From Neobacillus notoginsengisoli (lineage in GTDB: Bacteria > Bacillota > Bacilli > Bacillales > Cytobacillaceae), in assembly GCF_003515685.1 (NCBI RefSeq), contig NZ_QWEG01000007.1, positions 1 to 64,000 on the forward strand: a stretch of 64,000 nt of DNA, given 5' to 3'. This document shows, piece after piece, positions 39,650 to 48,794 of the stretch (positions within the stretch are counted from its first letter, which is position 1; every line of letters begins with the position of its first letter). The translations under genes and the position numbers were made by a program. The notes beneath the pieces are model-generated. The model worked only from the letters and a program-made list of their open reading frames with translations, was not told the origin of the DNA and searched no databases.

Positions 39650-40306
39650 TTAAATAAAAAACGATAAGAAAAATTCATACATGCCGTCTGCCAAGGCTGG
39701 CAGGATAACTCTGAAGATTGGCCAGATTGTGTATTCTCCGAGCGGTGTGAGGACAAGGATCAAAAAGATGAGCGATCCGTAATTCTCATACTGGGTCATT
39801 TTTGCGCGAAGATCCCCTGGCGCCAGGTCCTCAATAATCCGGTAGCCATCGAGCGGCGGCAGCGGCATCAAGTTAAAGACGAACAGGACTAGATTAAGCC
39901 AAATAAATGTATTCAAAAACTCAAGCATTGTGTCAGAAAATGCCCCCTCAACGCCAAATCGGCCAAGGCTGAAGAAAATCAAAAAGCCTAGCGAGGCGAG
40001 GAGAAAGTTGCTTACCGGGCCCGCGACCGAGACAAGGATACCGGCCAGGCGCGGATTTTTGAAAAAGAAGCGGTTGACGGGAACCGGACGGGCCCAGCCA
40101 AAACCGACGACAAAAATCATAATCGCGCCAATCGGGTCAATATGCTTAACCGGGTTTAGTGTCAGCCTTCCCTGGTTTTTCGCAGTATTGTCGCCGAATT
40201 TCCAGGCCGTGTAGGCGTGGGCAAATTCGTGCACTGAAAAGGCCACTACGAGCGTCAGCGCAGCAAAAACGAATTTTTCAAGTGTATTATACGGAAAAAG
40301 GCTCAA
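39650..40306 (-). CDS. ywhC: Site-2 protease family (M50) membrane metalloprotease
   Basis: The 218-residue protein has about five membrane segments. The zinc site is HEFAH (HExxH) in the first helix, and the third ligand lies in NLMPLPPLDGYRI (NxxPxxxxDG). The NPVKHIDPIGAIM segment is typical of minimal S2P proteases. It starts from a TTG 8 nt after GGGGGA. Its substrate is unknown, and it has no PDZ domain. Confidence 0.9.
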   Translation of the reverse strand: MSLFPYNTLEKFVFAALTLVVAFSVHEFAHAYTAWKFGDNTAKNQGRLTLNPVKHIDPIGAIMIFVVGFGWARPVPVNRFFFKNPRLAGILVSVAGPVSNFLLASLGFLIFFSLGRFGVEGAFSDTMLEFLNTFIWLNLVLFVFNLMPLPPLDGYRIIEDLAPGDLRAKMTQYENYGSLIFLILVLTPLGEYTIWPIFRVILPALADGMYEFFLSFFI

Positions 40307-40502
40307 AATTTTTCCCCCTGTACGTTGTTGTTCTATCTATATGCAAAAAATGCTTGCGGAGCCGCTTACTATTTTGCCCGGCTAACACATTTCTTCAAGT
40401 ATACAATAATTTGGCAGTGAAATGAAAATCGCCTGCCCCCGCTTGCGGTTTTTTCTGATTTGTGAAAAACTGAAATCACATACATAAGAGGAGGAATGGA
40501 AT

Positions 40503-40688
40503 ATGCCAATCGTAACTGTGAAAATGCTTGAAGGCCGCACCGATGAACAGAAAAAAAAGCTCGTCGAAAAAGTGACTGACGCTGTCGTCGAAGCCGCCGG
40601 TGCTCCGAAGGAAAACGTCACTGTCATTATTGAAGAAATGGCTAAGAACCACTATGCGAAAGCTGGTGTCAGGGCTAGCGAACAATAA
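40503..40688 (+). CDS. ywhB: 4-oxalocrotonate tautomerase family protein
   Basis: The 61-residue enzyme has the catalytic N-terminal proline exposed after Met removal (MPIVTVKMLEGRTDEQKK) and the ENVTVIIEEM strand. It is 2-hydroxymuconate tautomerase-like. Its in vivo substrate is unknown; such proteins are widespread in bacteria without aromatic pathways. GAGGAGGAATGGAAT precedes the ATG. Confidence 0.93.
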   Translation: MPIVTVKMLEGRTDEQKKKLVEKVTDAVVEAAGAPKENVTVIIEEMAKNHYAKAGVRASEQ

Positions 40689-40725
40689 GGCCGTTCGCCT
40701 TCCAATGATTCAAGTAATATCAGAA

Positions 40726-40758
40726 AAGCTAAGCCCATTTTAGTGGAGCTTAGCTTTC
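40726..40758. terminator. Bidirectional terminator between ywhB and ywgA
   Basis: AAAGCTAAGC / GCTTAGCTTT (40726-40735 and 40749-40758) with T-rich flanks. The right arm overlaps the last codons of ywgA. Confidence 0.8.
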
Positions 40759-41249
40759 TCTTTCAGTGAACCGATGTATTCATATGCTTCATTGACTTCT
40801 TCTTCAGTGTAACGCTGGCTGCTTTTCAGAGTGAAGACCTTTTCGGTAACCTCGTGCTTTTCGAGATTTTCAAAATAAAGGACCGTCGAAACAAGTTCGA
40901 GGAACCTGGCGCTTTGCCCGTTCATATCTGTGAAGCATTCGGTTACGTTCGGCATATCAATGCCGCTCACACCCAGGAATTCCTTGCCTGCTTCGGTGAG
41001 GCAATAGCGATATTGGCTGTAGCCTCCCTTGTTTTCTTTGCATTCTTCTAAAAAGCCCATATTGCACAACTCTTCCACGCGGAGAGTCAGTTCTTCAGAA
41101 TATGGTCCATAGAAATGGAACTGAAATCGTTCCTGGAAGGGGAACGCCATTTTTTTTGCGATAAATATCATCTTCTGCAGTTTTTTTCTCCCGACGATTT
41201 CGCCGGAAACCATGACTGCATGCATCAGTCTTGCATGATCACTTAACAA
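40740..41249 (-). CDS. ywgA: YwgA family protein
   Basis: The 169-residue protein has unknown function. The N-terminal part (HARLMHAVMVSGEIVGRKKL, then QKMIFIAKKM) resembles a winged-helix regulator, with the conserved FQFHFYGPYSEEL. A TTG start with AGGAG about 10 nt upstream is used. It lies just downstream of ywfO and its tail forms part of the shared terminator. Confidence 0.85.
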   Translation of the reverse strand: MLSDHARLMHAVMVSGEIVGRKKLQKMIFIAKKMAFPFQERFQFHFYGPYSEELTLRVEELCNMGFLEECKENKGGYSQYRYCLTEAGKEFLGVSGIDMPNVTECFTDMNGQSARFLELVSTVLYFENLEKHEVTEKVFTLKSSQRYTEEEVNEAYEYIGSLKEKAKLH

Positions 41250-41415
41250 ATCTCTTCATCTCCTGCTCCCTTATAAATAAAGAAAGGGTGTCTATTTCCC
41301 GTGTCTGCTGGCGCTCGTACCGCCAGACTCGTATCTTGGTGCTAATCAACAACGTTTCCCAGAGTCTAGCTATATATCTTGCCGAGTTCTCACATGGAAT
41401 TCGATATCAAATCTT

Positions 41416-42714
41416 TCAAAAATCCAAAATGCTGCGAATCTGCTTTTTTATATTTTTTTTGGAAGAATCGTCTAATAAAAAGTCCGCCGGATAATAGAGC
41501 TTGTGATCGGTCCTTCTTTTGCCGGAAATCGCTTCGACAATTTCCGATTCGCGTGAGAGCTCGCGCAAGTCGCCTCTTTTCATCAAAAGATTGATTGGCA
41601 GCCGTTCCTCTTCCTCACCAGGACGGTAAAAGTCATACGGCAGATCGGAGGATGAATCGACAACGAGGTAATATTCTGGATCGATGCCCGCTTTCCGGAA
41701 CAGCCCGGTTAGCTCGGCAAGCTTTTTATATTCTTTAGCCGGGTCAAACTCGGCGAATTTAAACAGGTTCCGGTTCACAAACCGCCTGCACAAATCGCTT
41801 AGGATGGCATCCTCTTCCTCTTGCCACATTTGAAAATAGTAAAGAATGATTGACTCATCCAGTTTCAGATAGTCTTCGACGGTCAGTTTTCCTTCAAAGA
41901 CCGAATAAAAATGCAGCGGCTCATGCCTGAATGCATAGCCCTGGCTGTTGAGGTCTTTTGCGCGGTGGAGGATTTTCGTCAAAATTACCTCCGCTCCCCT
42001 TGAAACAGGATGAAAATACACCTGCCAATACATTTGGTACCGGCTCATTATGTAATCTTCAATTGCATGCATACCGCTATGTTTAAAAACGACCTGATCC
42101 TCACGCGGCCTCATGACCCGGAGAATTCGTTCCATATCAAAAAATCCGTAGCTGACGCCTGTAAAATACGCATCTCGCAGGAGGTAATCCATGCGATCGG
42201 CATCAATCTGGCTTGAAATCAGGCTGACGACCTGCTTTTTGTCGGATGTCTTCGCGATGACTTCGGCGACCTGCTTCGGAAAATCGGTCCCGGCCCTTTG
42301 GAGAATCCTATTAACCTCTGTATCCCCCAGGATAATGGCCCTGGTAAATTCCTCATGGTCTAGATCAAAGACTTTTTCAAACGCGTGTGAAAAAGGACCG
42401 TGGCCAAGATCGTGGAGAAGCGAGGCACATAATGCGATCAGCCGGTCATCTTGGTCCCATTCCGGCCTTCCCGAAAAAACATCATCCACAATCCTCCGGG
42501 TAATTTCATATACTCCGAGCGAATGGTTGAAGCGGCTGTGTTCAGCTCCGTGGAATGTCAGAAAGGTCGTTCCGAGCTGCTTAATCCGCCTCAGACGCTG
42601 AAACTCCTTTGTGCCAATCAAATCCCAAATAATTTTATCGCGGACATGGACATAGCTATGGACCGGATCCTTAAAAACCTTCTCTTCATTCAGTTTCTCC
42701 GATAAAAAACCCAT
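41416..42714 (-). CDS. ywfO: HD domain phosphohydrolase (YwfO-like, SAMHD1-related)
   Basis: The 432-residue HD-domain protein is related to dNTP triphosphohydrolases. Metal-site motifs are AEHSRFNHSLGVYEITRRI, LLHDLGHGPFSHAFE (HD) and the later QIDADRMDYLLRD. B. subtilis YwfO-type proteins are reported nucleotide phosphohydrolases; the substrate here is inferred. The start at 42714 (MGFLSEKLNEEKVFKDPVHS) has GGGGAG upstream; a frame extending to 42774 has no support. Confidence 0.9.
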   Translation of the reverse strand: MGFLSEKLNEEKVFKDPVHSYVHVRDKIIWDLIGTKEFQRLRRIKQLGTTFLTFHGAEHSRFNHSLGVYEITRRIVDDVFSGRPEWDQDDRLIALCASLLHDLGHGPFSHAFEKVFDLDHEEFTRAIILGDTEVNRILQRAGTDFPKQVAEVIAKTSDKKQVVSLISSQIDADRMDYLLRDAYFTGVSYGFFDMERILRVMRPREDQVVFKHSGMHAIEDYIMSRYQMYWQVYFHPVSRGAEVILTKILHRAKDLNSQGYAFRHEPLHFYSVFEGKLTVEDYLKLDESIILYYFQMWQEEEDAILSDLCRRFVNRNLFKFAEFDPAKEYKKLAELTGLFRKAGIDPEYYLVVDSSSDLPYDFYRPGEEEERLPINLLMKRGDLRELSRESEIVEAISGKRRTDHKLYYPADFLLDDSSKKNIKKQIRSILDF

Positions 42715-42802
42715 CCATCTCCCCTGCCCCTCTAAATCTCTCTCTATTATATCCCCATTTCCTAACAGAATCATCCCTCTTTCACCAAAAATCTACAATG
42801 AT

Positions 42803-42863
42803 GCAGGGGACGGTTCCAGCGCTTCATTCGGGTCCCGAATGAAGCAGCAGAACCGTCCCCTGC
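42803..42863. repeat. REPIN-like palindrome, copy 2 (inverted relative to copy 1)
   Basis: GCAGGGGACGGTTC...GAACCGTCCCCTGC enclosing GCTTCATTCGGG-T-CCCGAATGAAGC. It is the reverse complement of the 29143-29204 copy apart from a base or two. No RAYT transposase is in the window. Confidence 0.85.
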
Positions 42864-42875
42864 ATCACCCTGCAT

Positions 42876-42908
42876 CAAAAAATCACCCTGAGGCAGCGTG
42901 GGTGATTT
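42876..42908 (-). terminator. Terminator of the DUF1450 gene
   Basis: AAATCACCC/GGGTGATTT (42880-42888 and 42900-42908), with TTTTTTGATG on the minus strand. Confidence 0.8.
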
Positions 42909-42918
42909 TGGCAGGCGT

Positions 42919-43140
42919 TTATTTTATTTTTTTACGGACTTTTTCCATTAGTTCTTCTTCGGTGAGTGCCGCGAGCGGGCGGTTGTTAACGAATGCGAAT
43001 GTTTTTTTGCGGCCGGGGCCACAGTAAGATTGGCAGCCGATTTCAATTTTCGCTTCTGGATCAAGCTGCTTTAGGCGTGGAATGAGCGTTTTAAGATTGA
43101 CTGCCTGGCAGTCATCACACACGCGGAATTCATTTGGCAT
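42919..43140 (-). CDS. DUF1450 family cysteine protein (YuzB-like)
   Basis: The roughly 73-residue protein has four conserved cysteines ([11 protein letters not shown] and [13 protein letters not shown]) and a thioredoxin-like or ferredoxin-like small fold. The role is unknown. The ATG at 43140 follows AAAGGA; the frame continues 18 codons to an ATG at 43194 without a ribosome site. It stands alone between repeats A4 and REPIN 2. Confidence 0.75.
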   Translation of the reverse strand: MPNEFRVCDDCQAVNLKTLIPRLKQLDPEAKIEIGCQSYCGPGRKKTFAFVNNRPLAALTEEELMEKVRKKIK

Positions 43141-43212
43141 TCCATTCAAATCCTTTCCGGTCTTCGATCTATATAATTTAATTTTTTTATTCATAAACTA
43201 GCCGACACAGTT

Positions 43213-43338
43213 AATTGATTGTAGCGGAAGGCACGAAGACTCCCGCGGAAAGCGAAGTGCCTCGTGACAGGCAAAAAGCAGCCTGTCTCTGCGATGTTTA
43301 TTCAAGAAAGCTTTCCTTTGTGGAGCGAAAATCAAACT
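43213..43338. repeat. MITE-like repeat A4
   Basis: A roughly 126-bp copy of the A family, close to A3 (GCGGAAGGCACGAAGACTCC, CGCGGAAAGCGAAGTGCCTC), ending AATCAAAC. The outer 15-bp ends seen in A3 are not preserved. Confidence 0.75.
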
Positions 43339-43437
43339 GTAAATAATCTAGGTTCATATCCTACCGTATTTTACTGCTTCTTTGCCCCCAATGCAAGCCG
43401 TCTGGCTGTTTACAGTCTACTATCCTTTTAATTCCCT

Positions 43438-43467
43438 GTATAAAACAGAAAAAAAGTGACCAAGATA
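43438..43467 (+). promoter_or_regulatory. Sigma-F-type promoter of rsfA
   Basis: -35 GTATA (43438-43442), 15-bp spacer, -10 GACCAAGATA (43458-43467). It has the same spacing and a similar GACCA box to the spoIIR promoter. rsfA belongs to the sigma-F regulon in B. subtilis. Confidence 0.55.
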
Positions 43468-43579
43468 ATGCTAGGTAAATAAAACTTTTAAAACAGGTGC
43501 AGGAAAAGGACTTTTTTGCACAAGGAGGCTTGGTTTTTTTATGAATACAGAACCAAAAGTAGAAAAGGAGTTGTTCGAT

Positions 43580-44377
43580 ATGAAGGTGCGCCAGGATGCC
43601 TGGACAGAAGAAGATGACTTATTGCTAGCGGAAACGGTTCTCCGCCATGTGAGGGAGGGCAGTACCCAGCTGAATGCGTTTGAGGAAGTTGGCGACAGGC
43701 TGAACAGGACGTCGGCCGCATGCGGGTTCCGTTGGAATGCTGTTGTCCGCCATAATTATGAGAAAGCGCTGCAGCTTGCGAAAAAACAGCGTAAACAGCG
43801 CCAAAGATTGCTTGGAAAAGACCAGGGCGGCAAGAAAAAGCTTCTTTATACGCCTCCAGTCGAACTGGATGCCACGCTTATGGAAGTAACCCCGCCCGTC
43901 ACAATGGAAGCAGCCGGGGAATTGATCCCTGATATTCCTGAAGAGAAGGAACAGTTTGATTTGGAAAAAATGGTTGAGGAACTGAATGCTAAAACTGCAG
44001 CAAACCAGCATGCCAGATTTGCAGGCTCAGAAGTCCAATACGGCTATTCCCGGCAGGCAGCCCCTCAAGGACTGACCATGCAAGCCGTCATTGCCTTTTT
44101 GCAAAATTACGATAGTACAAGCGTTCACGCCCAAGCCTTAAAAAGTGAGAATGAAAGATTGAAGCGCGAAATTGCCAATTTGAAAAAGCAAAACGAAGAA
44201 ATGGAAGCAAAAATTCAAGATCTTGAGCAAAATACCGGCGTGATTCAAGAAGATTATGAAACATTGTTAAAAATTATGAACAAGGCACGCAAGCTCGTCC
44301 TTTTTGAAGAAGACGAACGCCCTGCGACAACATTCAAAATGGACCGGAATGGGAATCTTGAAAAAGTAGCTGAGTGA
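43580..44377 (+). CDS. rsfA: RsfA-family prespore transcription regulator
   Basis: RsfA modulates sigma-F-dependent genes in the forespore. The roughly 265-residue protein has an N-terminal Myb/SANT-like DNA-binding domain ([20 protein letters not shown], then [20 protein letters not shown]), a linker, and a coiled coil at about 190-240 ([18 protein letters not shown]). The start at 43580 follows AAGGAG by 9 nt and matches the family; an ATG at 43541 has AAGGAGG but 12 nt spacing. Confidence 0.92.
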   Translation: MKVRQDAWTEEDDLLLAETVLRHVREGSTQLNAFEEVGDRLNRTSAACGFRWNAVVRHNYEKALQLAKKQRKQRQRLLGKDQGGKKKLLYTPPVELDATLMEVTPPVTMEAAGELIPDIPEEKEQFDLEKMVEELNAKTAANQHARFAGSEVQYGYSRQAAPQGLTMQAVIAFLQNYDSTSVHAQALKSENERLKREIANLKKQNEEMEAKIQDLEQNTGVIQEDYETLLKIMNKARKLVLFEEDERPATTFKMDRNGNLEKVAE

Positions 44378-44439
44378 TTTACATGATCCAATTCTAAGCT
44401 TGATAGAAAGTCTGATGCTTGCGGGGAGAGCACAGCAAT

Positions 44440-44480
44440 ATATAAAGCCGTAAACTCAAATTGGGTTTACGGCTTTGTTA
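44440..44480. terminator. Bidirectional terminator between rsfA and lipL
   Basis: AAAGCCGTAAAC (44444-44455) pairs with GTTTACGGCTTT (44465-44476). The right arm includes the lipL stop codon. Confidence 0.8.
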
Positions 44481-45312
44481 ATTCCGCATTGCGGTCAAGG
44501 ATTCTCGCATAATAACTCGGAAAGAGGTCCAGTTCATGCGGGGTCAACTGGCCGGAGTAGAGAAGGCTGCTGTTGTCCTTCAGCTGGCGCAATAGCCTGA
44601 GCATCACATCCTGGACGGTCAGTGGGGTGCCGAGCAGTTCCGACAGGCTTGCCATCACTTCAGGACGCACTTCCGGATAAGCAATTTTGGTCTTCTCCCC
44701 TTTTAGGGCGCGCAAATAAAAATCGCGGACCAGTTCAGCCCTTGCCCCTACGCTGTTTTCGATGACGCTTAGGTAGATTTGAACCGCCACCCCTTTACGA
44801 AGCCGGCGCTGGGAAATGCCTGCGAATTTTTTACCGCCGATGCTTAAGTCATAGCTGCCAGGACAATACGAACCGACAATTTCCCTGGCTTCAATCGTTT
44901 TGCCAAAATCCGCAAACATGTGCTGAATCAGCATCCACATCGCATCATACCCTCGATTAATATCAATACCTTTTTCTATTTCGGGCAGAATAAGGGAAAT
45001 ATTCAGGACGCCTTCATCCAGAGCAACAGCAAGGCCGCCAGAATTCCGGACAATCACTTCATATCCCCTGCTGCGGAGAAATTCAACACCTTCGTTGAGG
45101 TTCGGGACCCTCGTATCCTGGATTCCCAGGACGACTGTGTCCCGGTGAACCCAAGTTCGGGCTGTAGCAGGGGCCAGGTGCGAACCGACAGACGCGCATA
45201 ATGTATCATCAATCGCAAATGATTCTATAGCAGGCATCAGAATGCCAGTTGTTGATTGGTCAATCAGCCGCCATTGGTCTTGGCGGAGCAAAGTGAGTGC
45301 CTCATTCCTCAT
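44467..45312 (-). CDS. lipL: Octanoyl-[GcvH]:protein N-octanoyltransferase
   Basis: LipL moves the octanoyl group from GcvH to the E2 subunits of dehydrogenases in Bacillus lipoate synthesis. The 281-residue biotin/lipoate-ligase-fold protein has the catalytic Cys150 in EIVGSYCPGSYDLSIGGKKF, RNSGGLAVALDEGVLNISLI, and KKFAGISQRRLRKGVAVQIY. GAAGGAG precedes the ATG. It corresponds to B. subtilis ywfL. Confidence 0.94.
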   Translation of the reverse strand: MRNEALTLLRQDQWRLIDQSTTGILMPAIESFAIDDTLCASVGSHLAPATARTWVHRDTVVLGIQDTRVPNLNEGVEFLRSRGYEVIVRNSGGLAVALDEGVLNISLILPEIEKGIDINRGYDAMWMLIQHMFADFGKTIEAREIVGSYCPGSYDLSIGGKKFAGISQRRLRKGVAVQIYLSVIENSVGARAELVRDFYLRALKGEKTKIAYPEVRPEVMASLSELLGTPLTVQDVMLRLLRQLKDNSSLLYSGQLTPHELDLFPSYYARILDRNAELTKP

Positions 45313-45474
45313 AGAAAGTCTCCTTCAGTATTCGTGTCAAATTATTATAGCATAGCCGGAAATATGGAATGAAGAGCATCACTTTTCAGTGGGTTTCAAT
45401 GGAAAATACGAAGGGTTTTAAAAAAATTCTCTTTTCCAAAATGTTTTTCGTGCAATTTTAGTTCACCTTGAGAT

Positions 45475-45500
45475 AAAATGTTTACTTAAGGAAACATTTT
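45475..45500. promoter_or_regulatory. MntR-like operator upstream of the ZIP transporter
   Basis: AAAATGTTTACTTAAGGAAACATTTT is a near-perfect 26-bp palindrome. Its core TTTACTTAAGGAAAC resembles the MntR box of Bacillus mntH/mntABCD (about TTTGCCTTAAGGAAAC). It lies 115 bp before the GTG start. Confidence 0.55.
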
Positions 45501-45615
45501 CGGTGAAGTGAATATATTGATTACAGGGAGATACAACAAGATATGTTTTTACAAGGCTAGTTGTTGCTATTGCCCATATATTTTAAACTTTTTTCTTTCG
45601 AGAGGGGTAGTAAGG

Positions 45616-46422
45616 GTGTCCGAGGAAGTATTATTTGCTTTAGGGTTGACATTATTTGCAGGGCTTGCCACAGGAATCGGGAGTTTACTGGCCTTTTTTA
45701 CGTCAACAACAAATACGAAGTTTTTATCTCTCACGCTTGGTTTTTCGGCTGGAGTCATGATTTACGTATCGATGATTGAAATTTTTGTAAAGGCCAAGAC
45801 TGCCCTGGTTACGGCAATTGGACCCCATTGGGGCAATTGGGCGACAGTAGGTGGTTTTTTCGGTGGAATCCTATTAATTGCTTTGATTGATAAATTCATC
45901 CCAAAGCAAACCAATCCGCATGAGTTGAAAATTGTTGAGGAAATGCAGCCTGGGAAAACGGTCCAGGATGCCGAACTGCTGAAAATGGGTACCTTTACCG
46001 CTTTGGCAATCGGTATCCACAACTTTCCTGAAGGGATTGCGACGTTTACGTCCGCCCTGCAAGATCCTAAACTTGGCGTGGCGATTGCCATTGCGATTGC
46101 CATTCACAACATTCCAGAGGGAATCGCTGTGTCGGTGCCGGTTTATTTTGCAACAGGCGATCAAAAAAAAGCCTTTAAACTATCCTTCCTGTCGGGGCTT
46201 TCCGAGCCGGTTGGCGCACTTGTAGCCTATCTTTTCCTCATGCCGTTTCTGAATGACGTTATGTTCGGCATCATCTTCGCGGCTGTGGCGGGGATCATGG
46301 TCTTCATTTCCCTTGATGAACTGCTTCCGGCTGCAAAAAAATACGATGAAACGCACCTGCCAATCTACGGCTTGATTGCCGGGATGGCTGTCATGGCGGT
46401 CAGCCTGCTGCTGATCATTTAA
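45616..46422 (+). CDS. ZIP family metal transporter
   Basis: The 268-residue membrane protein has about eight hydrophobic segments. It has the ZIP metal motifs in helices IV and V: GIHNFPEGIATF and AIHNIPEGIAVSVPV, plus SFLSGLSEPVGA. It is of the ZupT/GufA type that imports Zn2+, Mn2+ or Fe2+. The GTG at 45616 (MSEEVLFALGL) lies 8 nt after GAGAGGGG; the longer frame to 45508 lacks a site. The upstream MntR-like palindrome suggests Mn2+-responsive expression. Confidence 0.9.
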   Translation: MSEEVLFALGLTLFAGLATGIGSLLAFFTSTTNTKFLSLTLGFSAGVMIYVSMIEIFVKAKTALVTAIGPHWGNWATVGGFFGGILLIALIDKFIPKQTNPHELKIVEEMQPGKTVQDAELLKMGTFTALAIGIHNFPEGIATFTSALQDPKLGVAIAIAIAIHNIPEGIAVSVPVYFATGDQKKAFKLSFLSGLSEPVGALVAYLFLMPFLNDVMFGIIFAAVAGIMVFISLDELLPAAKKYDETHLPIYGLIAGMAVMAVSLLLII

Positions 46423-46475
46423 CCTTGCAAAAAAGAGCCAAATATCAATTTTTTATAAAGCATTCCACCATGCGA

Positions 46476-46504
46476 AAAGCCCGGCACACAAAATGCCGGG
46501 CTTT
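46476..46504. terminator. Bidirectional terminator between ZIP gene and pta
   Basis: AAAGCCCGGCA / TGCCGGGCTTT (46476-46486 and 46494-46504), loop of 7 nt. Confidence 0.85.
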
Positions 46505-46573
46505 CTAATTCGTATTGTCTGCTAATTATACACTTGTCCCAACACTGTCAGCCGCTATCATGTAATGCTCTCT

Positions 46574-47551
46574 TTACTTGCTCAGCGTCTGTGCCGCTGT
46601 AAGGAGGGCAAGATTGTAGACATCGTCTGTATTGCAGCCGCGCGACAGGTCGTTTACCGGCCGGTTCAGCCCCTGCAATAACGGGCCGACAGCTTCGAAG
46701 CCGCCAAGCCGCTGGGCAATTTTATAGCCGATATTACCAGCCTCAAGACTTGGGAATACGAAAACATTCGCATTGCCCTGAAGGATGGAATCAGGCGCTT
46801 TGGCAACCGCCACTTCCGGCACGAACGCGGCGTCAAATTGGAACTCCCCGTCGATGATGAGGAGAGGGTCGCGCCGTTTCGCTTCGTCAACCGCTGCCAT
46901 TACCTTTTCCGTCTCAGGCGATCTTGCCGAACCCTTCGTCGAAAAGCTCAGCATCGCAACACGCGGTTCTATATCGAACATCCTTGCTGTCTGCGCGCTT
47001 TCAATCGCAATTTCAGCGAGGTCGAGGCTATCCGGGTTGATATTGATTGCACAATCCGCAAATACATACTGCTCATCGCCGCGCACCATCAGGAATACGC
47101 CGGAAGTCTTTCTTACGCCCTCCTTCGTTTTAATGATTTGCAGCGCGGGCCTCACCGTATCCGCTGTTGAATGGGCCGCTCCGCTTACAAGCCCATCCGC
47201 TTTATTTAGATAGACAAGCATCGTGCCGAAGTAGTTTTCATCCAGGAGCAGCTTCCGGGCATCCTCTTCGGTGGCCTTTCCTTTCCGGCGCTCGACAAAA
47301 GCCGCAACTAGCTCGTCCATCATCAAATAATTGGCGGGATCATAAATTTCCGCTGCTTCAATCGATATATCAAGTTCCCTTGCTTTTGCCTGGACGTTTT
47401 CAATATTGCCAATTAAAACGGGCGTAATGATTCCCTCGGCGGCAAGACGGCCCGCAGCCCGGAGAATTCTTTCATCATAACCTTCGGGAAAAACAATCCT
47501 CAGATTATGTCCCGAAATTTTCTGTTTAATCCCTGAAAATAAATCGCTCAC
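46574..47551 (-). CDS. pta: Phosphate acetyltransferase
   Basis: Pta converts acetyl-CoA and phosphate to acetyl phosphate in overflow acetate formation. The 325 residues include FPEGYDERILRAA, SGAAHSTADTVRPALQII, SFSTKGSARSPETEKV, and FVFPSLEAGNIGYKIAQRL. It starts with GTG (MSDLFSGIKQK), about 9 nt after AAGGAGG. I saw no clear cre site upstream, unlike B. subtilis pta. It is divergent from hemQ. Confidence 0.96.
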   Translation of the reverse strand: MSDLFSGIKQKISGHNLRIVFPEGYDERILRAAGRLAAEGIITPVLIGNIENVQAKARELDISIEAAEIYDPANYLMMDELVAAFVERRKGKATEEDARKLLLDENYFGTMLVYLNKADGLVSGAAHSTADTVRPALQIIKTKEGVRKTSGVFLMVRGDEQYVFADCAININPDSLDLAEIAIESAQTARMFDIEPRVAMLSFSTKGSARSPETEKVMAAVDEAKRRDPLLIIDGEFQFDAAFVPEVAVAKAPDSILQGNANVFVFPSLEAGNIGYKIAQRLGGFEAVGPLLQGLNRPVNDLSRGCNTDDVYNLALLTAAQTLSK

Positions 47552-47807
47552 GTTTTGTTTCCTCCTTCTTTCCTTATATTTCTAGCATACTTTACTGCCG
47601 GCAAAATTCAAGGTGAACGCAACCCTCGCTCAAATGTTGGTTTATTCAGAAAGCTTAATCCAAAACAGATGTCACCTTTATTAAATTATCCTTTATCTGG
47701 TCTTATTAAACGGCGCCTTGTCGCCAGGGGTTTGGTTTGGGGCAATTTGGCGAAACTATGATATAGTAGATTGGTGTATGAATCAGAACAATTGGGGAGT
47801 GATTTGA
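47552..47807. other. Divergent promoter region of pta and hemQ
   Basis: About 256 bp, AT-rich, without a supported small gene or repeat. Both promoters should lie here, but I could not assign hexamers with confidence. Confidence 0.4.
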
Positions 47808-48551
47808 ATGAATGAAGCTGCACAGACGCTTGATGGCTGGTATTGCCTTCATGATTTCAGGAGTGTGGATTGGACAACCTGGAAGATGACGCCTGCCGAT
47901 GAGCGCCAGGCCGCTATAGATGAATTTAAGGGTCTGGTTGAGAAGTGGAATGGCACGATGGAGAACAAGGAAGGCAGCCATGCATTGTATACGGTAGTCG
48001 GACAGAAAGCGGATTTTATGATGATGATCCTGCGCCCGACAATGGAGGAATTGAATGAAATCGAAACAGAATTCAATAAATCCAAGCTCGCTGAATACAC
48101 GATTCCAACTTATTCCTATGTGTCAGTTGTAGAGCTGAGCAATTACTTGCATGACGGGGAAAACCCATATGAGAACCCTCATGTCCGTGCGCGTCTTTAC
48201 CCGATGCTGCCAAAGTCGAAGTATGTATGCTTCTATCCAATGGACAAGCGCCGCCAGGGCAATGACAATTGGTTCATGCTTCCGATGGAAGAGCGCAAGA
48301 AGCTTATGTACAGCCACGGCATGATCGGCCGCCAATATGCGGGCAAGGTAAAGCAAATCATTACCGGGTCCGTCGGCTTTGACGATCATGAGTGGGGCGT
48401 TACGTTATTCTCAGACGATGTCCTTCAATTTAAAAAGCTCGTCTATGAAATGCGTTTTGATGAAGTGAGCGCGCGCTATGGCGAATTCGGCTCCTTCTTT
48501 GTCGGCAATCTTTTGGCCGAAGACCGAATCGATGCTTTCCTAACTATATAG
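47808..48551 (+). CDS. hemQ: Coproheme decarboxylase (HemQ)
   Basis: HemQ (ChdC) makes protoheme from iron-coproporphyrin III in the Gram-positive coproporphyrin-dependent pathway. The 247-residue chlorite-dismutase-fold protein has the catalytic tyrosine at Y143 in [10 protein letters not shown] and the proximal heme histidine at H170 in [18 protein letters not shown] precedes the ATG by about 10 nt. It corresponds to B. subtilis ywfI, divergent from pta. Confidence 0.96.
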   Translation: MNEAAQTLDGWYCLHDFRSVDWTTWKMTPADERQAAIDEFKGLVEKWNGTMENKEGSHALYTVVGQKADFMMMILRPTMEELNEIETEFNKSKLAEYTIPTYSYVSVVELSNYLHDGENPYENPHVRARLYPMLPKSKYVCFYPMDKRRQGNDNWFMLPMEERKKLMYSHGMIGRQYAGKVKQIITGSVGFDDHEWGVTLFSDDVLQFKKLVYEMRFDEVSARYGEFGSFFVGNLLAEDRIDAFLTI

Positions 48552-48562
48552 TGTTTCTTTTT

Positions 48563-48592
48563 AGCCCCGGATGTAACGTCCGGGGCTTTTTT
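48563..48592 (+). terminator. hemQ terminator
   Basis: AGCCCCGGA / TCCGGGGCT (48563-48571 and 48579-48587), followed by TTTTT. Confidence 0.92.
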
Positions 48593-48631
48593 GCCGGCAA
48601 AAGACCTCCCTGCCAAAGTGAACAGGGCCAG

Positions 48632-48660
48632 TCATAATCTCTCTTTCCTTCTCATATGAT
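48632..48660 (+). promoter_or_regulatory. Candidate sigma-E promoter of gerQ
   Basis: TCATAAT (48632-48638), 14-bp spacer, CATATGAT (48653-48660), compared with KMATATT-N14-CATACANT. gerQ is a sigma-E-regulon coat gene in B. subtilis. The leader to the start codon would be about 130 nt. Confidence 0.45.
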
Positions 48661-48794
48661 TCAAGTAGCGAATCTTCACTTCCCTGGCAGGCACAAGCCT
48701 TTGCGCCGGGAGTGTGGAAATCGGCAATAATGCGGCGGAATCGCCCAATTCGATTGGGCAGTTTCCTATGCTTATTTTTAGAGGAGGGAATGAA

